Assembly: GCA_938002705.1 (NCBI GenBank)
Contig: CALLAG010000089.1
Span: 1-7,947, forward strand
Length of the DNA stretch: 7,947 nt
DNA from: an uncultured Saprospiraceae bacterium
GTDB taxonomy: Bacteria; Bacteroidota; Bacteroidia; Chitinophagales; Saprospiraceae
Reading direction: 5' to 3'
Part shown: piece by piece, positions 1 through 5,811 of the stretch
Position numbering within the stretch: position 1 is the stretch's first letter
Layout: every line of letters begins with the position of its first letter
The notes under the pieces: model-generated
What the model was told of the DNA's origin: nothing
Databases searched by the model: none
The model's input: only the letters and a program-made list of their open reading frames with translations
Position numbers and translations under genes: made by a program

Positions 1-791
1 AATTTCTTCAGATGTCTTTTCATTTCTCGTTGTACTTGATCAAATGTAGGCAAATCTTGAATTTGATTTGACATTGACTTGCCCCATCTACCTTTGTATT
101 GTGGAAGTCGTTTTTTAATAGATTTGTGAAATGCTAAAGGATCTATATCCTTTGCTTCGCATTTCTCAATAAATTCCGGGACGAAAAAATCAATATCCAT
201 TCCATATACTTCAAGTAAATACCATATGTCGTAGTAGTCTCTTGGTTGCATCCTTTGCATCGTACATCTGAGCTTCTCCACTAACACCTCCTCCAATGAG
301 TAACATAAAAGTTTATAATCTTCCAGATCAGAGTAACTATTAATGGCCTGCATCGTTACTGCATCAAACACTAATTTTTCATTTCGAGATATATCAACTT
401 TGACCTTCTTGTTTGAGCCATCGCCACCGAATGGCCCAACATATGACATATAGAAGTTATTGCCTCCATCTTCATGATCATTTTGATCAACGATCGCAAG
501 AGGTATATTAGCTTCTTCTTTAATGTACTCAAATACTTGATGAAATCTTTCTATTAGTTGATCAGTAGACTGATCAATGATTAAAGTAAAGTCAAGATCT
601 TCGGAGTATCTGTAATCACTGAAATATACCTTCTTTAATAAGGTTCCTCCTTTGAAGACAATTTCTTTTGATAAGTCCGAGTGATTAGCTATTCCACATA
701 ATATCCAAGACAATATGTAGTCCTTCTCAATTTGAGCATCTCTAACGCCGACTTTATTTGCCCGTTTTTGTATTTCGCCTGGTTTTATCAT
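1..791 (-). CDS. abiEii: AbiEii-type nucleotidyltransferase toxin, partial (C-terminus beyond left edge)
   Basis: The frame is open from ATG at 791 to the window edge, giving 263 codons without a stop, so the end of the gene is missing. The protein shows the AbiEii/AbiGii nucleotidyltransferase pattern: KGGTLLKK at residues 47-54, SEDLDF at 63-68 with the two metal-binding Asp, VKVDIS at 130-135 with a third acidic residue, and the downstream EKL-R...R-DYYDIWYLL block at about 172-193. In studied relatives this fold is the toxin of type IV toxin-antitoxin or abortive-infection systems: streptococcal AbiEii binds GTP, and the related mycobacterial MenT toxins add nucleotides to tRNA 3' ends. 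The target here is unknown. The start codon overlaps the antitoxin stop as ATGA, which implies co-transcription and translational coupling. No catalytic residue is missing in the visible part. Family assignment is firm; the toxic role is inferred from the family and the partner gene. Confidence 0.88.
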   Translation of the reverse strand, partial: MIKPGEIQKRANKVGVRDAQIEKDYILSWILCGIANHSDLSKEIVFKGGTLLKKVYFSDYRYSEDLDFTLIIDQSTDQLIERFHQVFEYIKEEANIPLAIVDQNDHEDGGNNFYMSYVGPFGGDGSNKKVKVDISRNEKLVFDAVTMQAINSYSDLEDYKLLCYSLEEVLVEKLRCTMQRMQPRDYYDIWYLLEVYGMDIDFFVPEFIEKCEAKDIDPLAFHKSIKKRLPQYKGRWGKSMSNQIQDLPTFDQVQREMKRHLKK

Positions 792-1594
792 GTATAGAGA
801 GCTGATTTAATTGTTTCTTCATCAATGTTTTTTAGAATTTTCCATCGAGATAGTCTTTTACCCTCTTTTGGGAGTTCTGTATCTAAAGTTGCGTATGAGT
901 TTGATCTTAAAGTCAGTAAAGAAAGGTTTATATCAGTATGTATATTTAATAATTCAAGTAGGTATCCGAGTCTTTTGATTACTGACTGCGATTGGAATTG
1001 GATGGTATATTTAAGAAGTTTATCAAAATCTAATTTATCTTTTGATTCATAGATGGCTTTAGCTATTTCTACTATTCCTCCTGCATATTCTGGTTTAAAT
1101 AAACAATCAATAATTGTTTTCTCTAAATCTGAACACAAAACCCTATCAAATTGGTTAATCCAAATTTTTTTACTCCCAAAAAAATGATTCTTATTATGGT
1201 ATATAAATTGAAATTCTATCTTTTGAATTTTAAGTCTAGATTTTTTCAACTGCTTAGAAACAACTATTTGCTGTTTTAATGAAGGCTGAGTTATTAAGTT
1301 ATGTATTTGTAATGCAGCGTAATAACCAATATAATACTCTGCACTTTCAACCAAATGTTTAGTTAGTAGATGCCATTCAGGAATATAAGTTAATCTTGAT
1401 TCGCCAAGAGGTATAATTGCATACACACCTTCTTTGAGTCTTGATATTTTTCCTCTTCTGGTCATACTACTCAACAACTCTCTTATGGCACCTTTGGACA
1501 CTTCTGGAAATTCTCGATATACTTCCTCAATATTAAAACAAGATTGATCTTGCTTCATAAATTGCGATATAAGTCTGTCTGAGCTTAACTTCAT
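788..1594 (-). CDS. abiEi: AbiEi-type antitoxin and transcriptional repressor
   Basis: A 268-residue protein from ATG at 1594. Residues 1-62 form a winged-helix-like domain (NIEEVYREFPEVSKGAIRE, then RRGKISRLKEGVYAI for the wing). This is followed by an AbiEi C-terminal region with ALQIHNLITQ at about 94-103, the characteristic SDLEKTIIDCLFKPEYAGGI at 155-174, and a C-terminal SYATLD...RWKI stretch. In studied AbiE systems this protein neutralises AbiEii without binding it and represses its own operon through inverted repeats. The frame can be extended 18 codons to a TTG at 1648, but that TTG lies inside the likely -7 promoter box (1646-1653) and the extra residues do not resemble the family, so ATG 1594 is preferred. 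The gene ends in an ATGA overlap with the toxin gene. The stretch around 1080-1260 is very AT-rich compared with the trp genes, compatible with horizontal acquisition. Family call strong; function inferred. Confidence 0.85.
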   Translation of the reverse strand: MKLSSDRLISQFMKQDQSCFNIEEVYREFPEVSKGAIRELLSSMTRRGKISRLKEGVYAIIPLGESRLTYIPEWHLLTKHLVESAEYYIGYYAALQIHNLITQPSLKQQIVVSKQLKKSRLKIQKIEFQFIYHNKNHFFGSKKIWINQFDRVLCSDLEKTIIDCLFKPEYAGGIVEIAKAIYESKDKLDFDKLLKYTIQFQSQSVIKRLGYLLELLNIHTDINLSLLTLRSNSYATLDTELPKEGKRLSRWKILKNIDEETIKSALYT

Positions 1595-1645
1595 TTGTAA
1601 TGTTTCATATCCTATACATAAGCCTTTTACTGACTTTAGTCGTAT

Positions 1646-1653
1646 CAAAGATA
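1646..1653 (-). promoter_or_regulatory. Putative -7 promoter box of the AbiE operon
   Basis: On the minus strand this reads TATCTTTG, a full match to the Bacteroidota -7 consensus TAnnTTTG. Transcription would begin a few bases downstream, near 1640, leaving a 5' UTR of roughly 45 nt before ATG 1594. No clear TTTG -33 element is seen at the expected distance; that position is occupied by the 1663-1676 inverted repeat. Confidence 0.5.
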
Positions 1654-1662
1654 TTAATATTT

Positions 1663-1676
1663 ACATAAAATTATGT
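1663..1676. repeat. Short inverted repeat in the AbiE promoter region
   Basis: ACATAA and TTATGT form perfect 6-bp arms around a 2-bp spacer. It begins 10 bp upstream of the -7 box, where RNA polymerase would contact the -33 region, so a protein bound here could block transcription. It is short and AT-rich, so chance is possible. Operator function is inferred from the known autoregulation of AbiE operons. Confidence 0.4.
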
Positions 1677-1685
1677 TTCATATAC

Positions 1686-1712
1686 TAATAATCAGTGAAA
1701 TACTGATTATTA
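1686..1712. repeat. 11-bp perfect inverted repeat, candidate AbiEi operator
   Basis: TAATAATCAGT (1686-1696) and ACTGATTATTA (1702-1712) are perfect reverse complements separated by the 5 bases GAAAT. There is no T tract beside it and no gene ends here, so it is not a terminator. It lies upstream of the AbiE promoter, 33-59 bp from the -7 box. In the studied streptococcal AbiE operon, the antitoxin binds two inverted repeats in its promoter; this repeat together with the one at 1663-1676 gives a similar layout. Binding is inferred; the symmetry is seen directly. Confidence 0.6.
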
Positions 1713-1745
1713 AACTATAAAAAACAACAATTTTTAAGGCAATAT

Positions 1746-1788
1746 TTAAGATAACTCTCTTTGTTCTTATGAGGGTTACCATTCTTAA
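1746..1788. other. Imperfect hairpin potential in the divergent intergenic region
   Basis: TAACTCTC (1752-1759) can pair with GAGGGTTA (1771-1778) through 8 bp including one wobble, around an 11-base loop. Flanking TTAAG (1746-1750) and CTTAA (1784-1788) could extend the stem across an internal loop. No poly-T tail follows on either strand and no gene ends here. I assign no function; it could be a binding site or chance. Apart from the two inverted repeats, I see nothing else in the 1595-1838 spacer. Confidence 0.25.
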
Positions 1789-1838
1789 GCTACATGTCAC
1801 TCGTAAATATATACTTACTATGAAAATTAGATAATAGA

Positions 1839-1870
1839 TTAGGAATATAAGAATCCTTATAATACATTTG
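1839..1870 (+). promoter_or_regulatory. Putative trp operon promoter (Bacteroidota type)
   Basis: TACATTTG at 1863-1870 fully matches the -7 consensus TAnnTTTG. A weak -33 candidate, TTAG at 1839-1842 (consensus TTTG), sits 20 bp upstream, which is the normal spacing. The expected transcription start, a few bases after the box, falls at about 1874-1878, on or next to the leader-peptide ATG at 1875. It is the only full match to this consensus that I noticed between the AbiE operon and the attenuator. Confidence 0.65.
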
Positions 1871-1874
1871 AGTT

Positions 1875-1940
1875 ATGATTATGAATACAAATACAAATTG
1901 GTGGTGGCTAAACGATAAACTCAGTACTCGGGTAAGTTGA
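1875..1940 (+). CDS. trpL: trp operon leader peptide with three consecutive Trp codons
   Basis: A 21-codon ORF from ATG 1875 to TGA 1938-1940. Residues 9-11 are WWW (TGG x3, 1899-1907), preceded by the Asn/Thr-rich stretch NTNTN (residues 4-8). A second in-frame ATG at 1881 would give 19 codons. Three Trp in 21 residues, directly upstream of a terminator and trpE, is the hallmark of a ribosome-mediated attenuator: stalling at the Trp codons reports low charged tRNA-Trp. The stop codon lies inside the RNA segment (1936-1949) whose pairing decides termination, so a ribosome that finishes translation would mask that segment. No Shine-Dalgarno sequence is visible and there may be almost no 5' UTR. 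The peptide itself probably has no other role and is likely degraded. Confidence 0.85.
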   Translation: MIMNTNTNWWWLNDKLSTRVS

Positions 1941-2005
1941 TAGCTAACATTAATTATTAATATATAAAAATGGCTTGTCGCATCCCGACAAGCCATTTTT
2001 TTTTT
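1901..2005 (+). promoter_or_regulatory. trp attenuator with mutually exclusive RNA structures
   Basis: Four segments can be drawn. Segment 1 (1902-1913, including the last Trp codons) can pair with segment 2 (1936-1949); its core is UGGCUA 1905-1910 with UAGCUA 1941-1946, flanked by AAC/GUU and UG/CA pairs. Segment 2 (1938-1946) can instead pair with segment 3 (1971-1980), giving 9 bp with three wobbles and one bulged base; this is the antiterminator. Segment 3 pairs perfectly with segment 4 (1986-1996) as the terminator. A ribosome stalled on the Trp codons would cover segment 1 and leave segment 2, about 30 nt downstream, free to form 2:3, allowing read-through into trpE. With ample tryptophan the ribosome reaches the stop in segment 2 and the terminator forms. 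Pairings were worked out by hand, without energy calculation. Confidence 0.8.
1966..2005 (+). terminator. Rho-independent terminator of the trp attenuator
   Basis: ATGGCTTGTCG (1970-1980) and CGACAAGCCAT (1986-1996) are perfect 11-bp arms around a 5-base loop (CATCC), extended by four A-T pairs from the flanking A's. A run of ten T's follows (1996-2005). It ends 16 bp before the trpE ATG, with no gene ending upstream on the plus strand apart from the leader ORF. It is therefore a leader terminator rather than the end of a preceding operon. Confidence 0.93.
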
Positions 2006-2021
2006 ACAATACTATATAGAT

Positions 2022-3410
2022 ATGAAATACGTACGTCATTCCAAACAAATAATATCAGATCTCTACACCCCTGTAGGCTGCTTGCTCAGGCTACGACAGA
2101 AGTACCATCAGGTTCTCTTACTCGAAAGCTCTGATTACTCAAGTAAGGAAAACAGTAAGTCATTTATATGCTTTGACCCTCTGGAAGGCATAGAAATAAA
2201 GGGATCTCATGTCAAGAAGTACAATCAAAACGGACAAGACAATTATGATAAGACGCCAGATTTAATACTTGACGAATTACAATTATTTATAGAGGATATC
2301 ATCGTAGATGACGCTGACAATCTGCATGGCATATTCGGATACTCGTGTTATGAGAGTGTAGAATATTTTGATACGATTAAGTTCGATAAGTCAAAAACAA
2401 CTGACGACATTCCTACTATGAAATATGACTTCTACAAGTATATGGTAGTCATAGATCACTATTCCGATACGATGGAGATACATGAATATCTCCAAGAGAA
2501 TGAGACATCAAGCATAGACAAGATTATACAGATGCTTAACTATAAGGATGTACAGACATTCTCCTTCCACGTAGATGGAGAAGAGAGCAGCAATATAGAA
2601 GACGAGCAATACAAGTCTAACATCCGACAAGCCAAAAGCCATTTACAAAATGGTGATATATTCCAAGTCGTCCTCTCACGTAGATATGAGCAATCATATT
2701 CTGGTGATGTATTCAATGTATATCGGACGCTGAGATCTATCAACCCAAGTCCTTACTTATACTTCTTTGATTATGGTGGGTATAAGATATTCGGATCATC
2801 ACCTGAGGCACAGATTACTATATCCGGTGATACAGCAGAGATACACCCTATAGCAGGGACATTTAAGAGGACTGGGGATACATTATTAGATATAGAAAAA
2901 GCAGCCGAACTGAGAAGTGATCCCAAAGAAAATGCTGAGCACGTCATGCTCGTAGACCTGGCACGTAACGATCTAAGCAAGCATACAACTAACGTCCACG
3001 TCAAGAAATATCAAGAGATCCAATACTTCAGTCACGTCATACACCTTACATCAGTGGTAGAAGGCACCCTCAGCGATCCCGATGACGCATTAGATATATA
3101 TGCAGATACATTCCCAGCGGGGACACTGTCTGGAGCCCCCAAGTACAAAGCCATGCAGATCATAGATAAGCTGGAGACGACTGGCAGGGGCTTCTATGGA
3201 GGCGCTATAGGCATGATAGGACTTAATGGCTCTATCAACCAAGCGATACTTATAAGGTCCTTCTTAGCTATAGATAGGACACTAAGATATCAGGCCGGCG
3301 CTGGCATCGTCATCGACTCCGATGAGGAAAGTGAACTACAAGAAGTCAACAACAAATTAGCAGCACTCAAAGCTGCCATTAAGAAAGCAGAATCCATCAG
3401 TCAATCATAA
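2022..3410 (+). CDS. trpE: Anthranilate synthase component I (TrpE)
   Basis: First committed enzyme of tryptophan synthesis: it converts chorismate plus ammonia, supplied by TrpG from glutamine, to anthranilate and pyruvate. The protein has 462 residues, a normal length for a stand-alone TrpE. The N-terminal domain carries LLES at 33-36, the motif that forms the tryptophan feedback site in studied TrpE proteins, so allosteric inhibition is likely. The chorismate-binding domain shows IFQVVLSRR, GSSPE (258-262), PIAGTFKR (276-283), DPKENAEHVMLVDLARNDL (300-318, with the conserved His307), TLSGAPK (368-374) and GFYGGAIG (390-397). It contains no Trp residue. ATG 2022 follows the attenuator terminator, and TrpG starts 17 nt after the stop. 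The TrpE call over the related PabB or isochorismate synthases rests on LLES and on operon context. Confidence 0.97.
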   Translation: MKYVRHSKQIISDLYTPVGCLLRLRQKYHQVLLLESSDYSSKENSKSFICFDPLEGIEIKGSHVKKYNQNGQDNYDKTPDLILDELQLFIEDIIVDDADNLHGIFGYSCYESVEYFDTIKFDKSKTTDDIPTMKYDFYKYMVVIDHYSDTMEIHEYLQENETSSIDKIIQMLNYKDVQTFSFHVDGEESSNIEDEQYKSNIRQAKSHLQNGDIFQVVLSRRYEQSYSGDVFNVYRTLRSINPSPYLYFFDYGGYKIFGSSPEAQITISGDTAEIHPIAGTFKRTGDTLLDIEKAAELRSDPKENAEHVMLVDLARNDLSKHTTNVHVKKYQEIQYFSHVIHLTSVVEGTLSDPDDALDIYADTFPAGTLSGAPKYKAMQIIDKLETTGRGFYGGAIGMIGLNGSINQAILIRSFLAIDRTLRYQAGAGIVIDSDEESELQEVNNKLAALKAAIKKAESISQS

Positions 3411-3427
3411 TATAAGATAATAAGAAC

Positions 3428-4000
3428 ATGGAAAAGAAAATAGTCATCATAGACAATTATGATTCATTCACCTATAATCTTGTACATATCATAGAGCAGA
3501 TACAAGGGCACAAAATAGACGTATACAGGAATGATGAGATTACCGTAGAAGAATGCGATCGTTACGACTACATCATTATATCACCTGGGCCAGGCCTACC
3601 CCAAGAAAGTGGCAATACGATGGAGATCATAAAGTCTTACTATAAGACTAAAAAGATCTTCGGCGTATGCTTAGGACTTCAGTCGATGGTAGAAGTATTC
3701 GGAGGTCAACTTAAGAACTTAGCGCAAGTCTATCATGGTATAGAGACACCCATGCAAGTTATAGTAGACTCACCTATCTACAATGAGATAGAGAATGAAT
3801 TCATCGCAGGAAGATATCACTCATGGGTTGCTGATAGAGAAAATTTTCCAGAAGAACTTATCATAGATTGTATAGATAACGATAATGAGATTATGGGACT
3901 CCATCACAGAGCATATCCTATGTATGCCGTACAGTTTCATCCAGAATCTATTATGACACCAGATGGAATAATCATGCTCCGCAACTTCCTCAATCTTTAA
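3428..4000 (+). CDS. trpG: Anthranilate synthase component II, glutamine amidotransferase (TrpG)
   Basis: Class I glutamine amidotransferase of 190 residues, the usual size of a free-standing TrpG. It hydrolyses glutamine and passes ammonia to TrpE. Visible landmarks are DNYDSFTYNL (9-18), the oxyanion loop SPGPGLP (52-58), the nucleophile Cys81 in GVCLGLQ (79-85), and the catalytic His171 and Glu173 in QFHPES (169-174). The nucleophile motif has Leu where TrpG usually has His (GVCLGHQ); that residue is not catalytic, and HisH-type amidotransferases also vary there. In other bacteria such subunits may also serve PabB in folate synthesis, which cannot be judged here. It lies 17 nt after trpE and 12 nt before trpD, so it is co-transcribed with both. 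There is one Trp (W133). Confidence 0.96.
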   Translation: MEKKIVIIDNYDSFTYNLVHIIEQIQGHKIDVYRNDEITVEECDRYDYIIISPGPGLPQESGNTMEIIKSYYKTKKIFGVCLGLQSMVEVFGGQLKNLAQVYHGIETPMQVIVDSPIYNEIENEFIAGRYHSWVADRENFPEELIIDCIDNDNEIMGLHHRAYPMYAVQFHPESIMTPDGIIMLRNFLNL

Positions 4001-4012
4001 TTCATTCTTGCT

Positions 4013-5011
4013 ATGAAAAACATACTAAGTAAATTATTTAACCACGAAAAGCTCAGTGCTGCAGAAGCTAAGCAAATACTGGTGGATATATCTGAAAGCA
4101 AATACAATGATGCTCAAGTTGCCGTATTTATGGGTGTCTATATGATGCGATCAGTTAGTGTAGAAGAGCTCAAAGGATTCCGAGATGCTCTATTAGAATT
4201 GTGCCATCCATTCGATATGGAAGGTATAGAATCTACTGATATGTGTGGTACTGGTGGCGATGGTAAGAATACATTTAATATATCTACGACGAGCTCATTC
4301 GTTGTAGCTGGAGCAGGATATAATGTTACTAAGCATGGTAACTATGGCGTCTCATCGATATGTGGATCCTCTAATGTACTGGAGCATTTAGGATTCAAAT
4401 TCTCCGCTGATGTATCATTACTTAAGAGACAATTAGACAAAACCAATCTATGCTTCATACATGCACCTCTATTCCACCCTGCTATGAAGGCTGTTGCTCC
4501 TATCAGAAAACAATTAGGTGTCAAGACTTTCTTCAATATGCTGGGGCCACTTGTCAATCCTGCACGACCGACACATCAGACAGTGGGCGTATTTAATATT
4601 GAGTTAGCCAGATTGTATCAGTATCTTCTGGAGAATGAAAATAAGCAATACAATATCCTACATGCCTTAGATGGCTATGACGAGATATCTCTGACCAGTG
4701 AGACTCTAAGAATAAATAACAATGGCGAAACCATCATCGATGCTTCAGACTTTAATGCATCACCATTATCATCAGAGAGCATTTATGGGGGTAGTACGAT
4801 AAAAGATTCCTCTGACATTCTGATTGCCATTCTGGATAATAAAGCGACTGATGCGCAGAAGAATGTTGTCCTCGCTAATGCTGCAATTGCGATACAAGGA
4901 TTCGAAAAAGAAAAGTCTATCATAGATTGTTACCACATAGCCAAAGAAGCAATCGAATCAGGTGCTGCCAAAAATACATTCTCAACACTTCTAAAAATGA
5001 ACGCCAATTGA
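4013..5011 (+). CDS. trpD: Anthranilate phosphoribosyltransferase (TrpD)
   Basis: Transfers phosphoribose from PRPP to anthranilate to give phosphoribosylanthranilate. The 332-residue length is typical for an unfused TrpD. The N-terminal helical region is followed by the PRPP loop CGTGGDGKNTFNIST (78-92), KHGN (107-110), HPAMKAVAPIRKQLG (155-169, with the anthranilate-contacting Arg165), NMLGPLVNP (175-183) and the metal-binding pair Asp223-Glu224 in DGYDEISL. All expected active-site motifs are intact and no Trp residue is present. ATG 4013 lies 12 nt after the trpG stop. The gene's TGA stop overlaps the TTG that most likely starts trpC, which indicates translational coupling. Thymidine or pyrimidine phosphorylases share the fold, but the motifs and the position between trpG and trpC settle the call. 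Confidence 0.97.
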   Translation: MKNILSKLFNHEKLSAAEAKQILVDISESKYNDAQVAVFMGVYMMRSVSVEELKGFRDALLELCHPFDMEGIESTDMCGTGGDGKNTFNISTTSSFVVAGAGYNVTKHGNYGVSSICGSSNVLEHLGFKFSADVSLLKRQLDKTNLCFIHAPLFHPAMKAVAPIRKQLGVKTFFNMLGPLVNPARPTHQTVGVFNIELARLYQYLLENENKQYNILHALDGYDEISLTSETLRINNNGETIIDASDFNASPLSSESIYGGSTIKDSSDILIAILDNKATDAQKNVVLANAAIAIQGFEKEKSIIDCYHIAKEAIESGAAKNTFSTLLKMNAN

Positions 5012-5811
5012 ATATCCTCGACAAAATAATAGCTCATAAAAGACAGGAAGTAGAAATTGCTAAAGCAAATTGTCCTATAAGCTCATTTGCTCAAACAGAC
5101 CTGTATCAAAGATCTCCTTTCTCACTATCACAGAAGCTGAAGTCTTCTGATGGCATCAATATAATAGCAGAATACAAAAGAGCGTCTCCCTCTAAAGGCC
5201 TTATCAATGTAAGTGATTCTTCTCCTTCAGAAGTTGCTCGGGCATATGAGCTATACGGAGCCTCAGCTATATCGACATTGACAGATAGTTATTTTTTCAA
5301 GGCTCAATCCGATGACTTTACTGAAGTAAGGAAGGAGGCAAGCATTCCTATATTAAGAAAAGAGTTTATCATAGATGATTATCAATTACATGAAGCGAAA
5401 GCTATGGGAGCTGATGTGATATTATTGATCGGTGCAGTATTAGAAAAGTTAGAATCTGAGCACTTGACTAATATGGCTCATGACTTAGGAATAGAAGTAT
5501 TGTATGAGATACACGGTGAAGAAGACATCGATAAAATGCCTGAGAAAGTAGACATCGTAGGTATCAATAATCGAGATCTGAAAACATTCACTGTAGACTA
5601 TCAGCACTCTATAGATATGCTACAGAAACTGCCTTCAGAATATCCTAAAATATCTGAAAGCGGGATATCCAACACTGACACCATTATAGAATTACATAAA
5701 GCTGGATTCGATGGATTCCTTATCGGAGAAGCATTTATGAAAGAGGAAAATCCGGGAGAAGCATTCCATAATTTCATCACAGATTGTCAGACCAAACTTA
5801 CTACATTATGA
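5008..5811 (+). CDS. trpC: Indole-3-glycerol-phosphate synthase (TrpC), TTG start
   Basis: Converts carboxyphenylamino-deoxyribulose phosphate to indole-3-glycerol phosphate with loss of CO2 and water. From TTG 5008 the protein has 267 residues and begins with NILDKIIAHKRQEVE, the normal TrpC N-terminus. The frame stays open upstream to an ATG at 4927, but those 27 codons run antiphase through conserved trpD sequence and do not look like TrpC; no in-frame ATG lies near 5008. The (beta/alpha)8 barrel keeps the catalytic set known from Sulfolobus TrpC: Glu55 and Lys57 in AEYKRASPSKG, Lys118 in LRKEF, Glu167 in LYEIH, Asn188 in GINNRDL, and Glu217-Ser218 in SESGIS. The usual FxGS turn after strand 3 reads FKAQS (97-101), a mild oddity. 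TTGA overlaps the trpD stop and ATGA joins trpF. It contains no Trp. Confidence 0.94.
   Translation: MNILDKIIAHKRQEVEIAKANCPISSFAQTDLYQRSPFSLSQKLKSSDGINIIAEYKRASPSKGLINVSDSSPSEVARAYELYGASAISTLTDSYFFKAQSDDFTEVRKEASIPILRKEFIIDDYQLHEAKAMGADVILLIGAVLEKLESEHLTNMAHDLGIEVLYEIHGEEDIDKMPEKVDIVGINNRDLKTFTVDYQHSIDMLQKLPSEYPKISESGISNTDTIIELHKAGFDGFLIGEAFMKEENPGEAFHNFITDCQTKLTTL

Noticed and set aside
825..1052. Plus-strand open frame of 75 codons
   Set aside because: It lies wholly antisense to the conserved antitoxin C-terminal domain, so it is a shadow frame.
1..1594. Other abortive-infection or CRISPR-linked defence genes
   Set aside because: Only the AbiE pair is present; there are no direct repeats with regular spacers and no cas-like sequence in the window.
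1790..1996. Minus-strand open frame of 68 codons across the trp leader
   Set aside because: It runs antisense through the attenuator and terminator hairpin, has no recognisable family or promoter, and its composition reflects the AT-rich leader.
1966..2005. Hairpin as a bidirectional terminator or the end of an upstream plus-strand operon
   Set aside because: No plus-strand gene other than the leader ORF ends before it, and no minus-strand gene ends near it. Its competing pairings with the leader fit attenuation better.
1871..2021. T-box riboswitch or TRAP-type trp control
   Set aside because: No T-box sequence or specifier hairpin is seen, and there is no series of regularly spaced GAG/UAG triplets. 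The WWW leader explains the region.
4927..5007. N-terminal extension of trpC from ATG 4927
   Set aside because: The 27 codons overlap conserved trpD coding sequence in another frame and do not resemble a TrpC N-terminus, which begins exactly at TTG 5008.
5784..5807. Eight-residue N-terminal extension of trpF from ATG 5784
   Set aside because: ATG 5808 in the ATGA overlap gives the standard N-terminus with KVCGI at residues 4-8; the extra residues come from the end of trpC read in another frame.
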